DNA of 64,000 bases from JANLIQ01 sp964358205 (GCA_964358205.1 CAYHNZ010000001.1:6991-70990); one strand, 5' to 3'; numbered from the stretch's first letter, positions 43,945 to 52,772 are shown. The notes: a model not told the origin generated them from the sequence alone. Numbers and translations are program-made.

Positions 43945-44796
43945 TTATTTTTTCCCCAGCGTTGTTACCGCTGTGTTGGCGACGATTCGCCGGTCTTGGA
44001 CCTCAAGAATGAAGTGCGGTTGGTCGGGCGAGAAGTTCCAACTTTGGAGGTCGTCTCGATTGATGATGACTACTGGACTTTTGGGAGCCCATTCGGCCAT
44101 CTGCGGTTCGAGACCCAGAGCCAGAATAATCGGGCTCTTGCCTTGTTGGTGAAGTAGTTTGAGGGCTGTTTGTAACCCGTTAATGGGGCAACCACACTGG
44201 GTCCAGACGAGGATAGTCGAAGTGGACGTCAAGAGCGGTCGCGAAGGCAGGGTACTGCCAACTTCTGGACCGCTGTTGGTGGCGCTGGATCGTAAACCCA
44301 GGCTCAAGAGCAAGCCCTTGGCGGCAATATTGGTACTTGGTAGAGCCCTAATCGCCACCGCCAGAATCAGACTCAAAGCCCAAGCCCCCAGAGCGAATTG
44401 GCCAAGCCGTTCTTTACTGCTGAAGGTAACTTGGAGAAAGAGGGCGATGACACCAGCCCAGACGACGCCACAGAGCCAGCAAGGGTGATACCCGAGCTGC
44501 ATTAGCCCGAGCGGAAGTGGGCTTAGCACTCCGGCGACGAGAACCGCCGCCTCGATGTTCTTTCGGAGCAGTTGGTTCTTACTGAACCCAGCCAGCAGTA
44601 GGGTTAGGCCGAAACCAACTCCCATAATGGGTAGGCCAACCTGCTCTAGCCAATTGCGAGAGTGGCACGTCGGGCACCACTGCAACAATAGAGCCAGAGA
44701 ACTTATGGCGATGACGATTGAGCCCAGCGACCACCATACTGTCTTGACAGACAACGGCGAAGCTAGGCGTGAGCGTAACGAACTATTTGATGTCAT
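43945..44796 (-). CDS. VKOR/DsbB-like membrane disulfide oxidoreductase with C-terminal thioredoxin-like part
   Basis: 283 residues with about five membrane segments. LLLQWCPTCHSRNWLEQVGL then PIMGVGFG and, later, GYHPCWLCGVVWAGVIALFL place two Cys pairs as in VKOR-family enzymes: a loop pair and a CxxC at the start of a helix. After residue 180 a soluble part has TILVWTQCGCPINGLQTALK, reminiscent of a thioredoxin fold with CxC. Such enzymes pass electrons from secreted proteins to quinone. Position at the head of an operon with Cys-containing pilin and Cys-rich protein supports this. A relative of other CxxC membrane proteins is possible. GAGG precedes the ATG. Confidence 0.55.
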   Translation of the reverse strand: MTSNSSLRSRLASPLSVKTVWWSLGSIVIAISSLALLLQWCPTCHSRNWLEQVGLPIMGVGFGLTLLLAGFSKNQLLRKNIEAAVLVAGVLSPLPLGLMQLGYHPCWLCGVVWAGVIALFLQVTFSSKERLGQFALGAWALSLILAVAIRALPSTNIAAKGLLLSLGLRSSATNSGPEVGSTLPSRPLLTSTSTILVWTQCGCPINGLQTALKLLHQQGKSPIILALGLEPQMAEWAPKSPVVIINRDDLQSWNFSPDQPHFILEVQDRRIVANTAVTTLGKK

Positions 44797-44978
44797 AAGA
44801 CCTCGTTCGGTGAAGTTTCGATTTCCCTTGATGTCAAGGAACCTCTGAATCCCCGATATTCTGCGCCGAATCAGCCCCTATGTCAATAGCCTTGTCAGCA
44901 TTTTGCAATTATTGCTTTTAATACCCCGACGGCTTGTCGGAGATATTAATTTACTGCAAATGTTGTTAGCATAATTAT

Positions 44979-45821
44979 ATGCAACCAGATACTACCAACG
45001 AGCCGAATTCACCACCTGTCCCACCAGTCCAAACGGTGGCGGTCGATCCAGAGAAAAAATCCAAAATTGTCCGTTGGTTCGGTTGGTTTTTACTGGCTTT
45101 CGGTTTGGTAAGTCTTTTTGCGATGTTGAGTGATGCCTCGGACCCGAAAACCGCTCTGGGCACCGACGATCAGACTGGCTCTGATATCGGATCCTTTTGG
45201 CTTAACTTTGGCTTCATTTCAATTCTATTGATTGGAGGATCATTCTTGATTGAAAGCGGTAAACCAGTCATCAAAATTCTGCGCAAGTTCTTTATTGTCA
45301 TCCCAGTACTTTTCATTATTATCTTTGCCGCCACCATTCAAGGCACATTTAATGGCCTGGTTTTTCTCGACCAAGAAATTGAGTCACAGCTCGGAGATAT
45401 TCGGGTTGCCTATCAACAGCGAGCCGATCTCGTTGAACCGCTCCTGACTATCGCCCGTGAACCGCTTCAGCAAGAAAAGGATATTCAACTGACTTTAGCA
45501 AGCGCCCGAGGGAAAATTGCCACCAGCAAAAGTGTTGATGAAACCATCCAGGGTGCCAACCAATTCGAACAAACCTTGAGCAAACTAGTTTTTCTAGTCG
45601 AGCAGTACCCAACCTTACGGGAGACGAAAGAGTACCAAAATGCTCAAGTGGCTCTTGTCGATAGCACTAAATCCTTAACACTGGAGAGAAAGATATATAA
45701 CGAGCGAGTAAAACAATACAATCTAATGGTCAAGTCGTTTCCGACTGTCTTACTCGCCCGAACATTTAGCTATTCGCCGCACGAGTTCTGGAACGCTACT
45801 ACCAATCTTGACAGCCAGTAA
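44979..45821 (+). CDS. LemA family membrane protein with N-terminal extension
   Basis: 280 residues. It has a proline-rich start and three membrane segments (WFGWFLLAFGLVSLFAML; SFWLNFGFISILLIGGSFLI; FFIVIPVLFIIIFAATI). Then comes the LemA helical domain: NGLVFLDQEIESQLGDIRVA, YQQRADLVEPL, and YNERVKQYNLMVKSFPTVLL then ARTFSYSPHEFW. The Y-N-x2-V...FP...A..F ending is the LemA signature. The family's function is unclear. Usual LemA is about 190 residues with one membrane helix, so the two extra helices at the front are unusual. Confidence 0.8.
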   Translation: MQPDTTNEPNSPPVPPVQTVAVDPEKKSKIVRWFGWFLLAFGLVSLFAMLSDASDPKTALGTDDQTGSDIGSFWLNFGFISILLIGGSFLIESGKPVIKILRKFFIVIPVLFIIIFAATIQGTFNGLVFLDQEIESQLGDIRVAYQQRADLVEPLLTIAREPLQQEKDIQLTLASARGKIATSKSVDETIQGANQFEQTLSKLVFLVEQYPTLRETKEYQNAQVALVDSTKSLTLERKIYNERVKQYNLMVKSFPTVLLARTFSYSPHEFWNATTNLDSQ

Positions 45822-45858
45822 GTCCAGCCAAAATTAACCTAGAAAATATTGGCTGGCG

Positions 45859-47574
45859 TCAACGAGCAACCGAGTAAATCATATTCATTAAGCGCCAGCT
45901 CTTTTGTTCGCTATAGAGAGTGGGGTCGTATACACCAACCGAATTGCGTTCAAAATATTTGTAGCGGTGCTCGACGGTGGCCGGATCGGTGCTCAAAGCT
46001 AGTTTGTAGAGGGCGTCGGCGATTATTAGTAGGTCGGGATTTAGAGCCGACAGGCTTAACACCCCGCCAGTGAAAGCCGATGGCGATCCCAAAGCAAAGG
46101 GCGGGTCGCCGTAGGCCGGATTACCGCCGTAATTGACTCGATACCAACCGTTGGCGTTAGCGTAGTTAGTAAAAAGCGGTCGATCAAAGTTGCCGTTAAA
46201 AGTGCTGTAGGCGAACTGATTAGTAAACCCCCTCATCTGATTGTCGCTGGGAAATTGGCTACCGACCAGCGAGCGAGCGCTGTAAAGGGCTTGCAACATA
46301 AAAAGATAGCGACGGTTGTGGCTACTGTCGCCACTAACGCCCGCAACCGGCGATTTTTGGTTATCGTTTGGTTTCGTTTCGCTGGTGTAGCCGGCATAGG
46401 CAAAGTCCGGGTGGTCGGTCCAAATACCGGCATCAAAAAACATTCCGGCTACTGTTGCCCCGGTTAAATTTCGTAAGCTCGTGACGGTTATACGAGTTTC
46501 TAAGAGTCGAGACGCCAGGCTGGTGAAATCGAGAAGTTTTTGACGGTCGGGAGCGCTAAGACTGACGAAAGCGGCATCATCAGCTTGAGCTTGCAAAAGG
46601 AGGGCGTTGCTAGCGACCATCCAAACTAATCGATCAAGAATCGCCCGACGGTAACTAGGAGAAGTGCCTTGAGTTTTGTTGATTAAGCACTGGCTGTAAT
46701 TAAAGTAGTTATCGGGATGGGGACAGACAGTGAAGGGGTAATCAAAAACTTTAGGACCGTATTCCCAACGGAGTAATTGATCTTGAACGATGATCGGTAA
46801 AAAACGCTGGACATAATTGGTCATCACTGCAGTACGTTGGGCTGGTGGAGTGTCGGCAATTAGACTGATGACTTTGGCGTGAACATAGGTAAATTGAGTC
46901 GTGTCAATAATTTGCTCGTTATACGGAGCGTTATACGGCGTGCCGTTAGCGACATTTTTCCAGACCCGAAAACCGTCGATGCTGGTCAGTCCTTTTTCGC
47001 TTTCCATTAGCACCCGGGCCAGATAGTCGAGTTTGCCGTAATCACGACAGGCACCGATCATACTAAGGGTATTATCAACTAACGGTTCAAACTGGTAGAG
47101 CAGAGCAGAATTATAAGTTTTATTGTAAAGACGAATCGTATTATTCAAATAACTGGTTCCCGGAGTACCGAACTGCTCTTGTTGGTAATAATTCCAGATG
47201 GCGTCAGCCTTCGCTCTGGCTGTTGGCGGTAGACAAGTGGCAAAGTTGAAAGATGAGAATACCTTATCATTAGAACCACCGCCTCCAGAACCACCACCGT
47301 TTTCATTACCCGAATCGTTTCCCGAGCCACCATTATTTCCACCGGTTGAATTATCTGTCGATTGATTTTTATTAGTCTTGGAGTTATTACCCGAACTAGT
47401 AGAATCTGGGGATGATTCGGAAAGAGCTGGCTGATCAAAGGTCAACGGGTCGAGTACGACATTGCTTGGGCTATCGTCCTTTTTCCAGCCGAAAACACCG
47501 ACCGCGACAACGGTTAAGATCAGCAGCCAACCCAGCGCTGTTCCCACGACTAGGCGGCGAACTCTATGCTTCAT
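45859..47574 (-). CDS. Large secreted or anchored protein of unknown function
   Basis: 571 residues. An N-terminal membrane segment (VGTALGWLLILTVVAVGVFG) is followed by a roughly 60-residue Ser/Asn/Gly linker, then a helical domain from about residue 110 to the end. Stretches such as ARAKADAIWNYYQQEQFGTP, YGKLDYLARVLMESEKGLTS and PDLLIIADALYKLALS suggest repeated helical pairs, like the alpha/alpha toroids of polysaccharide lyases and hydrolases. I cannot name the family or point to catalytic residues. The linker-plus-anchor layout implies display on the cell surface. Confidence 0.65.
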   Translation of the reverse strand: MKHRVRRLVVGTALGWLLILTVVAVGVFGWKKDDSPSNVVLDPLTFDQPALSESSPDSTSSGNNSKTNKNQSTDNSTGGNNGGSGNDSGNENGGGSGGGGSNDKVFSSFNFATCLPPTARAKADAIWNYYQQEQFGTPGTSYLNNTIRLYNKTYNSALLYQFEPLVDNTLSMIGACRDYGKLDYLARVLMESEKGLTSIDGFRVWKNVANGTPYNAPYNEQIIDTTQFTYVHAKVISLIADTPPAQRTAVMTNYVQRFLPIIVQDQLLRWEYGPKVFDYPFTVCPHPDNYFNYSQCLINKTQGTSPSYRRAILDRLVWMVASNALLLQAQADDAAFVSLSAPDRQKLLDFTSLASRLLETRITVTSLRNLTGATVAGMFFDAGIWTDHPDFAYAGYTSETKPNDNQKSPVAGVSGDSSHNRRYLFMLQALYSARSLVGSQFPSDNQMRGFTNQFAYSTFNGNFDRPLFTNYANANGWYRVNYGGNPAYGDPPFALGSPSAFTGGVLSLSALNPDLLIIADALYKLALSTDPATVEHRYKYFERNSVGVYDPTLYSEQKSWRLMNMIYSVAR

Positions 47575-47721
47575 TTCGGAGAAAACGAGCTAATATGATG
47601 AGAGGCATGTCTCAATTGTAAATGGCTTCATCCCTGATGGCAAAAAAGAACCATGGGGTTTTTTAACTTAAATAAATATCCTCGCGGCCAGCCGCCGAGG
47701 TTTCTTGCAAAAAATCAAATT

Positions 47722-47757
47722 AAAAAAAGCGGCTCAATTACAGGGTAATCGAGCCGC
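47722..47757 (-). terminator. Terminator of the frameshifted secreted-protein gene
   Basis: GCGGCTC...GAGCCGC stem followed by TTTTTTT on the minus strand. Confidence 0.8.
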
Positions 47758-47764
47758 GAGACAT

Positions 47765-48476
47765 TCACTTGCCAATCTTATTCATGTTAGGTTGAGCTGT
47801 TAGCCAAGTCTCCAGGGCCTTGGACAGCGACAGTTGACCAGAGCGCTCCATGTGGGGAGTTTTGGGTCCGCCAGAGAAGACGCTGATGGGCACAATCAAA
47901 AGAGTTACCGCCGTTTTCCAGCCAGGTTCTTTCTCTGTGCTGTCGGACCTAACCTTGTCGGCTTTGAGGGAAAACTCGGATTTAGCGACATCGACGATCC
48001 AGAGGTCGACCGTACTGTGGGCTTTCGTCTTTGGCCCCAAGAAGATCCACTGGGGAACGGATGTTCCAATGGCAACGAGAGACAGCCACATAATCAACAT
48101 CCAGCTTCTTGCCTAAGGCTACCAGTTGGGTGGCATCGGGCATGATGAAAGCCTCGGTGTTGAAAACAGCGCCTCCTAACATCTGCCAGCTAGCGTTTAC
48201 CTTGGCCTGGTCGACGGTGACGATGCCGAGCTTCTCGAAGGCACCGAAGAGCGCCTTGTGATAGGTCTCGACGGCCTTGTTGTCAGTGCCAACTTCTCTT
48301 TCTTGTCCTTTGTCTGTTTCTTGAAACATTAAGGGCAGAACGGCGACGGTCTTGATCTTAGCGGCTTCTCCCTTAGCTGGAGTGCCGATTTTCTGGGCCG
48401 ATGCCGAAGTTGCGAGCAACAGGGTGCCGAGCAACGCCACGGCCAGTGTGAAACAAGTTTTTCTGATCATAGTCAT
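47765..48476 (-). pseudogene. Frameshifted secreted protein related to the 41.4 kb gene
   Basis: The 5' frame (48476 down to about 48055) gives a signal peptide (LAVALLGTLLLATSASAQ) and KTVAVLPLMFQETDKGQERE up to VDYVAVSRCHWNIRSP. The 3' frame (from about 48055 to 47765) gives QWIFLGPKTKAHSTVDLWIV, DVAKSEF and a tail ending NMNKIGK. Removing one base from the G-run at 48052-48055 (C-run on the coding strand) joins them smoothly as NIRSQWIFLGPK. So either the gene is broken, or the read has a homopolymer error, or it uses programmed frameshifting. AGGAG precedes the start. Confidence 0.7.
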
Positions 48477-48547
48477 GTGAGATACGCTCCTTAAAAAGGA
48501 TCAGGATTATCTTAATGCTCTTTGCAATATTAAGCAAGGGTTCTCTT

Positions 48548-48587
48548 GGTACTTTTCTGGCAATCTGGGGGTAAGATGTTTCCGCCG
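48548..48587 (+). repeat. Dispersed promoter-like repeat, copy 1
   Basis: GGTACTTTTCTGGCAATCTG then GGGGTAAGATGTTTCCGCCG. After this the copy diverges into a palindrome (CGTCCGCCAGCC...GGACGG). Confidence 0.6.
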
Positions 48588-48633
48588 TCCGCCAGCCAGC
48601 GGAGGAGGACGGCAGAGTCTAACCTTACTTTCG

Positions 48634-48948
48634 CTAAGCTAGTGGCAAACCGGTGCGTTTAATTTCCGTAGCGAAGAAATTTAGACGGTCGTCAAAATCC
48701 GTGCTTCGAATCGGATGAGGCTCGATCATATCGGTCTGGTCATTGCGAAGATTCATTAACCGAACTCTTTCGGCTTGACGGTCATCGCTGAAATCCGCCG
48801 AGACGACACAAAGATCGATGTCACTGTCTATGTGTTCAGTGCCCTTGGTTCGTGAGCCGAAAATATAAGCTCGTTCCGGGTTGATGCCCGAGTTTCGAAC
48901 CAGTTGCAGATAGAGTTCGGCTGTTTTTAAAGTCTCTGATTTAGTCAT
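48634..48948 (-). CDS. MNT-type minimal nucleotidyltransferase
   Basis: 104 residues with the nucleotidyltransferase signature AYIFGSRTKGTEHIDSDIDL (GS...D-x-D). A later acidic residue is probably in DMIEPHPIRS. Such proteins usually pair with HEPN proteins as toxin-antitoxin modules, the MNT adding nucleotides to the toxin. Here the upstream overlapping frame encodes only 35 residues and no HEPN gene is adjacent. Confidence 0.8.
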   Translation of the reverse strand: MTKSETLKTAELYLQLVRNSGINPERAYIFGSRTKGTEHIDSDIDLCVVSADFSDDRQAERVRLMNLRNDQTDMIEPHPIRSTDFDDRLNFFATEIKRTGLPLA

Positions 48949-49048
48949 TAATCTTTTGGGCGAAGGAAAGGTAGAATTCCTCCACCACCTTCAGCCATTT
49001 TTCAGCGTACTGCTCGGTTGCTTTCAGGAAGACATCCCATTCTGTCAT
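48941..49048 (-). CDS. 35-aa small protein coupled to the nucleotidyltransferase
   Basis: MTEWDVFLKATEQYAEKWLK then VVEEFYLSFAQKIND, an amphipathic helical peptide. Its stop overlaps the MNT start by eight bases, indicating coupling. It is far shorter than HEPN partners (about 120 residues). It may be a specialised small partner or a remnant. Confidence 0.5.
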   Translation of the reverse strand: MTEWDVFLKATEQYAEKWLKVVEEFYLSFAQKIND

Positions 49049-49088
49049 TTTCTAATTTGAGTTTAACAAAAGGGGTCGCCCAAAGCCA

Positions 49089-49160
49089 GTCATTTTCTGG
49101 TAATCTGGGGGTAAGATGTTTCCGCCGGCTGGCGGAGTGATTTTTGAAGGCGAAAGTTGA
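49089..49160 (+). repeat. Dispersed promoter-like repeat with 14-codon frame, copy 2
   Basis: TTTTCTGGTAATCTGGGGGT then AAGATG. The ATG at 49116 opens MFPPAGGVIFEGES, ending TGA at 49160. The extended -10 TGGTAATCT is nine bases before the ATG. The TCCGCCGGCTGGCGGA palindrome lies within the frame. Confidence 0.6.
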
Positions 49161-49226
49161 GAGGGTTGCGAATCTTCAGGGAAAAAGAGAACCGCCCCCT
49201 AACGCCTAACGGTCCTTAAGTATTGT

Positions 49227-49796
49227 CTATTTCTTCTTGCCCGTGACAAAATATAAACCACGCTGGATACCGTCATATTTACTAGAAATTGCAGTGAAGA
49301 CTTCTTCTGTAGAAAGGACTCGGAAAAAAGGCAACTCGGGGTTGCCAACAGTGAATGTGTCTTTTTCGCTGTTGTAGGCTATTAATAGTGAAAAATGTCC
49401 GTAACCTTTTTCGGAACCGTAGATACCCGTGTGATAGCGAAGGATGACGTCATAGTTCGATTCTTGTCCAAAAAGGAATCTACTAATTAGATTCTCCCTA
49501 TCCTTAGGAATAATTTGCCCCGAAATTGATAGAGGGATGCTATGGGATCGAAAAAAGTTATTTATTGAGTATTTTTTCTTCTCAATCTGGGTGCCATAAC
49601 CCTCCCTGGGCTCGGAGGCAAGAAACTTAATCTGGGGGTGCTTGAACCTAGAGCGTCCTTTTTCGGGCAAACGTAAACCCAGTTCAGCACCAATCGTCTC
49701 TTGGTCGAGAATGTCCAGCTTCCGTCGGTAGAGTATCCACTGAAGGGTGGCTGGGACGCAACAATACGGCAGTTGATAAAATGGGCGGTAGTCCAT
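49227..49796 (-). CDS. Papain-like/C39-like cysteine peptidase-fold protein
   Basis: 189 residues. The N-terminal FYQLPYCCVPATLQWILYRR supplies the Gln...Cys pair typical of papain-fold enzymes, GYGHFSLLIAYNSEKDTFTV the His, and GNPE the Asn. This is the Q-C-H-N layout of C39-like peptidases and BtrH-like acyl transferases. No signal peptide is present, so it acts in the cytoplasm. TATAAT lies eight bases before the ATG. It sits at the left end of the accessory cluster. Peptide cleavage or acyl transfer in that cluster is inferred. Confidence 0.65.
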   Translation of the reverse strand: MDYRPFYQLPYCCVPATLQWILYRRKLDILDQETIGAELGLRLPEKGRSRFKHPQIKFLASEPREGYGTQIEKKKYSINNFFRSHSIPLSISGQIIPKDRENLISRFLFGQESNYDVILRYHTGIYGSEKGYGHFSLLIAYNSEKDTFTVGNPELPFFRVLSTEEVFTAISSKYDGIQRGLYFVTGKKK

Positions 49797-49812
49797 ACAT
49801 ACGTATTATACG

Positions 49813-49845
49813 AAAAAGAGGGACGCTACCACGGAGGAGCGTCCC
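49813..49845 (-). terminator. Terminator downstream of the M14-like gene
   Basis: GGGACGCT-CCTCCGTGGT-AGCGTCCC followed by CTTTTTC on the minus strand. Confidence 0.75.
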
Positions 49846-49963
49846 TTGTCGATGCTGGCCGAGCTTAGCCCATGTCGCCTTCGGAGCCACCTTCGCAGCT
49901 TGTCCGGCTGTTTAGTGCGCTTTGCCCCGATCGCCAATACGGGTGTCCCAAGAGGGATGCCCG

Positions 49964-50776
49964 CTATTTTATAAGACGGCCAATTACGCAGGCCTCTTGC
50001 CCGATTTCGGTATTTGGTCGAGGGAAAATTATGTACTCGCCCTCTCTGGCTACATATTTAATCTCGCCATCAGTGGCAAAGATCTTGCCCGTTTCGAGTT
50101 TATCGAAGTTTTGGTACTCCTTGTCGAACGCGAATCGAGAGCTAGTTTTTTTAATAAAACGGTCCACGTTAATGTGTAGCCGACTCCTAAGTGTATCTTC
50201 GGGAAGTGAAGCGATGATACCGAAATAGCCCAAAAACTGCAGGATGGTTTTTTCGGCCAAGCCGATATATTTTTCTGGGTAGAAATTGGACCCACATTCG
50301 GCGCAGATGGCTATTTTATTCTGCGCGTGCATATATCCGTCGGTCCCGCCTGGTTCTGATACAGACCAACCAGAGGAAATGATCTCAAAATTAAATTTGC
50401 AGGCTAAATCAAACGACTCTTTCTCGCAGATAAGGAATGGTCGATCTTCCGGACCGTTGTAACCATGTAGATCTAGTAATGCGTCGCAGCCGTCGAGTAG
50501 TTTCATCAGCTCTCGAGCCAAGCCGTCCTCATAGACGGCTCCAGTATTTCCATTAATGAAACAACGATTGAGATTTTTTTCGGTAAAACGAACGTTCTGC
50601 TCGACAGCTTTAGGGTTAGCAATGACGAAATGAACAGTACCCGCATCAATTCGCAGGGCTCCTATTAGTTTCGTGACAGCCAGTACGCCTGCTGGCTCAT
50701 TCCCATGGATACCAGCAAAAACGGCAACGGTTCGGCCAGGTAGTTTTCCACGAACCGTCGTAATCTCAGGATTCAT
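49964..50776 (-). CDS. Succinylglutamate desuccinylase/aspartoacylase-like (M14 family) zinc enzyme
   Basis: 270 residues from the ATG at 50776, which is seven bases after a TAGAAT box. Zinc ligands are in VAVFAGIHGNEPAG (HxxE) and CDALLDLHGYNG. Further family-like blocks are ANPKAVEQNVRFTEKNLNRC and AICAECGSNFYPEKY. Relatives remove acyl groups from amino acids (AstE, aspartoacylase) or act as carboxypeptidases. The C-terminal 60 residues form a small beta domain usual in this family. In this cluster it may release a protecting group or trim a product (inference). Confidence 0.8.
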   Translation of the reverse strand: MNPEITTVRGKLPGRTVAVFAGIHGNEPAGVLAVTKLIGALRIDAGTVHFVIANPKAVEQNVRFTEKNLNRCFINGNTGAVYEDGLARELMKLLDGCDALLDLHGYNGPEDRPFLICEKESFDLACKFNFEIISSGWSVSEPGGTDGYMHAQNKIAICAECGSNFYPEKYIGLAEKTILQFLGYFGIIASLPEDTLRSRLHINVDRFIKKTSSRFAFDKEYQNFDKLETGKIFATDGEIKYVAREGEYIIFPRPNTEIGQEACVIGRLIK

Positions 50777-50902
50777 AGTACGCATTCTAGCCCCTCGAGT
50801 AATTCTTTTCCAGCCCAGTACTAACGAGCTATCAAGCCCTGCTTGTGATTCCGCGCAATCTTATGCCCAAGCTCGTGGTATTCAGGTAATCTGAGAATCA
50901 TA

Positions 50903-51376
50903 ATGTTACCAGCCCTCTACATAATGTGCGGCCTGCCCTACTCCGGAAAAACGGTACTCGCCAAGAAATTAAGTAAGAAATACGGCTGGAAACTGGTGGA
51001 AATCGATGGAATCAAGGCACGACATGGTTTTGCTGGCATATGGCAAGATATGAAGATGAAAGATTGGGATGAGATTTTTAGTGAATCATTCGAAGTCGTC
51101 CGAAACGAACTAGGAGCAGGTAGAAGTATTATTTATGACTCGGCTAATCTAACCAGGGAAAGCCGGGACAGACTGAAGAATATAGCGAAGGAGTCTAGTG
51201 CTGAGGCGAGACTGATTTTTCTTGATATTCCAACGGAAGAAGCCATCTCTCGATGGCGGGAGAATGAAAAAGCAAAGTTTCGACATCACCTACCGGAGTG
51301 GGCTTTGAAGGCCGCAATTAAAACATATCAGCCACCGACTACTGATGAGATGCCTGTTTCTCTTGACCTGCCTTAG
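50903..51376 (+). CDS. P-loop kinase of the AAA_33/zeta-like group
   Basis: 157 residues. The Walker A is MCGLPYSGKTVLAKKLSKKY, then VEIDGIKARHG, IYDSANLTRESRDRLKNIAK and LIFLDIPTEEAISRWREN. This resembles small-molecule kinases and zeta-toxin/PNK-type phosphotransferases. The substrate cannot be told. TAATCT lies ten bases before the ATG. No antitoxin-like neighbour is present, so a metabolic or modification role is as likely as toxicity. Confidence 0.75.
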   Translation: MLPALYIMCGLPYSGKTVLAKKLSKKYGWKLVEIDGIKARHGFAGIWQDMKMKDWDEIFSESFEVVRNELGAGRSIIYDSANLTRESRDRLKNIAKESSAEARLIFLDIPTEEAISRWRENEKAKFRHHLPEWALKAAIKTYQPPTTDEMPVSLDLP

Positions 51377-51395
51377 TCCTGGACAAAATCCTTTT

Positions 51396-52076
51396 TTACA
51401 CCAAGGCAAGCCCTTTTTCTATGAAGACATTGATATCAGAGTAATGCGGGGTCAGCTTTTTCTGTAGATCGACTAGGTTCGGATAGTTGTGGTCGGTGTA
51501 CGCGCCGGAGCGATTCCATGGCCAAAAAGTTTTCATGATGGGATCGAGGCCGGTGATGGCGAAAGCATAGACTTCCGCTAGTTTCCAAATTATTTGATCT
51601 GAAACTCCAGGATTCTTAGTGCGCATCCGCGAAAAGAAATGCGAAATGATTAGTTCGTGAGCAGTGATGCGTCGCTGTTCTCGAGCGTCTTTGTCCCAAA
51701 TCCGCACCACTTTGTTACCGCCCCAGTTACTGATCCCGGGGTGGAAAAGACTGACGACACATTCGTAATGTTTGTGGGCGAGCGGAAACCTGGTTAGTTC
51801 AGCCAAGCGCTCGAAAAACTTCTGGTCAATCTCGTCCCAACCGCGTTGATACGTCCCAATAACTTCGTCGAGCTTATTCCCGATTTCGAGATATCGCTTA
51901 TTGGCGACTGTCTTGGCGAGTAATTTGTCACCATTAGCGATTTTCTTAGAGTCTTCTGCTGAAATTTTCATAGTTTCGGCGTACTCCAAAACACCTTGCT
52001 CGCTCCGCCCTTTAAGCATCACAACAATCATCTCCGTATCGTATTTTTGGTCTTTGATAAACCGCAGTAGCGACAT
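51396..52076 (-). CDS. Unknown helical protein (AHELIISH motif)
   Basis: 226 residues, mostly helical. Notable parts are RRITAHELIISHFFSRMRTK, LAEVYAFAITGLDPIMKTFW and PLAHKHYECVVSLFHPGISN. The AHELIISH motif is HExxxxH, not the HExxH of classical zinc peptidases, so metal binding is uncertain. No signal or membrane segment. TAAGAT ends six bases before the ATG. It converges with the P-loop kinase. Family not recognised. Confidence 0.55.
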   Translation of the reverse strand: MSLLRFIKDQKYDTEMIVVMLKGRSEQGVLEYAETMKISAEDSKKIANGDKLLAKTVANKRYLEIGNKLDEVIGTYQRGWDEIDQKFFERLAELTRFPLAHKHYECVVSLFHPGISNWGGNKVVRIWDKDAREQRRITAHELIISHFFSRMRTKNPGVSDQIIWKLAEVYAFAITGLDPIMKTFWPWNRSGAYTDHNYPNLVDLQKKLTPHYSDINVFIEKGLALV

Positions 52077-52134
52077 ATAGCAATCTTACTCCTTAGGGCT
52101 TCACGGATAAACCCATTTCTTTTTAAGCCAATTC

Positions 52135-52207
52135 GGTACTTTTCTGGTAATCTGGGGGTAAGATGTTTCCGCCGGCTGGCGGAGTCATTATTGAAGGCGA
52201 AAGTTGA
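52135..52207 (+). repeat. Dispersed promoter-like repeat with 14-codon frame, copy 3
   Basis: GGTACTTTTCTGGTAATCTG then GGGGTAAG. The ATG at 52163 opens MFPPAGGVIIEGES, ending TGA at 52207: same length and nearly the same peptide as copy 2. Confidence 0.6.
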
Positions 52208-52248
52208 CTTGTCCTCCGAAGCCTCGGCGAAGGTGGGGAAAGCTGTTA

Positions 52249-52286
52249 ACCGTTCCGCCGGCTGGCGGAGACAAGATGGCGGGAAC
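52249..52286. repeat. Nested palindrome
   Basis: Outer arms CCGTTCCGCC and GGCGGGAACGG enclose TCCGCCGGCTGGCGGA. It is of the same type as the palindromes in copies 2 and 3. Confidence 0.6.
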
Positions 52287-52347
52287 GGGTTAGAAGGTTC
52301 GGGAGTATGAGGGTGTAATTTTGTATTGATAAAATTAGATCACGGCT

Positions 52348-52767
52348 ATGGATACTATTAAGATATATCGAGCTAAGACTGGGCGATGGGGCGGAACGAG
52401 CTTTGACGAACTAATTAAAAAAACTCGTCGCTTGTTTAAGGAGATTGAAAGTAATCCGAGACGAAAGCTACATATCCGTTCGGCGTATTTCAAGAAGGAG
52501 AAAATATTCTTTGATTATTTCTGGCCACACCTTAATCAAAAACCACCTCGCCAGCGCCAGAAAAGATTAGCCTACTTGGAATGTGGTATTGAGTTACTCC
52601 AAAATTCTCATCACGCTCCGACATCAAAAGCAAATCCCAATAGGAAGTCTGAACTTTTGCACCGCTTTGCGGGAGTAACCAAAGACGACGAACTATTTTT
52701 TGTGCAAGTCAAAGAAGATACTAAAACCAAGAAAAAGTTTCTAATGTCAGTTTTTCCACCAGACTAA
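52348..52767 (+). CDS. Small basic protein, possible RelE/PBECR-like nuclease fold
   Basis: 139 residues, rich in Lys/Arg. LIKKTRRLFKEIESNPRRKL, SAYFKKEKIFFDYFWPHLNQ, and the end HRFAGVTKDDELFFVQVKED with KKFLMSVFPPD. The final strand pattern (F-V-Q-V-K-E-D then F-M-S-V-F) is like that of phage and mobile-element proteins in the barnase/RelE-like superfamily. This is a weak, from-memory assignment. It stands alone before a convergent terminator. The -10 TAAAAT lies upstream. Confidence 0.45.
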   Translation: MDTIKIYRAKTGRWGGTSFDELIKKTRRLFKEIESNPRRKLHIRSAYFKKEKIFFDYFWPHLNQKPPRQRQKRLAYLECGIELLQNSHHAPTSKANPNRKSELLHRFAGVTKDDELFFVQVKEDTKTKKKFLMSVFPPD

Positions 52768-52772
52768 CAAAA

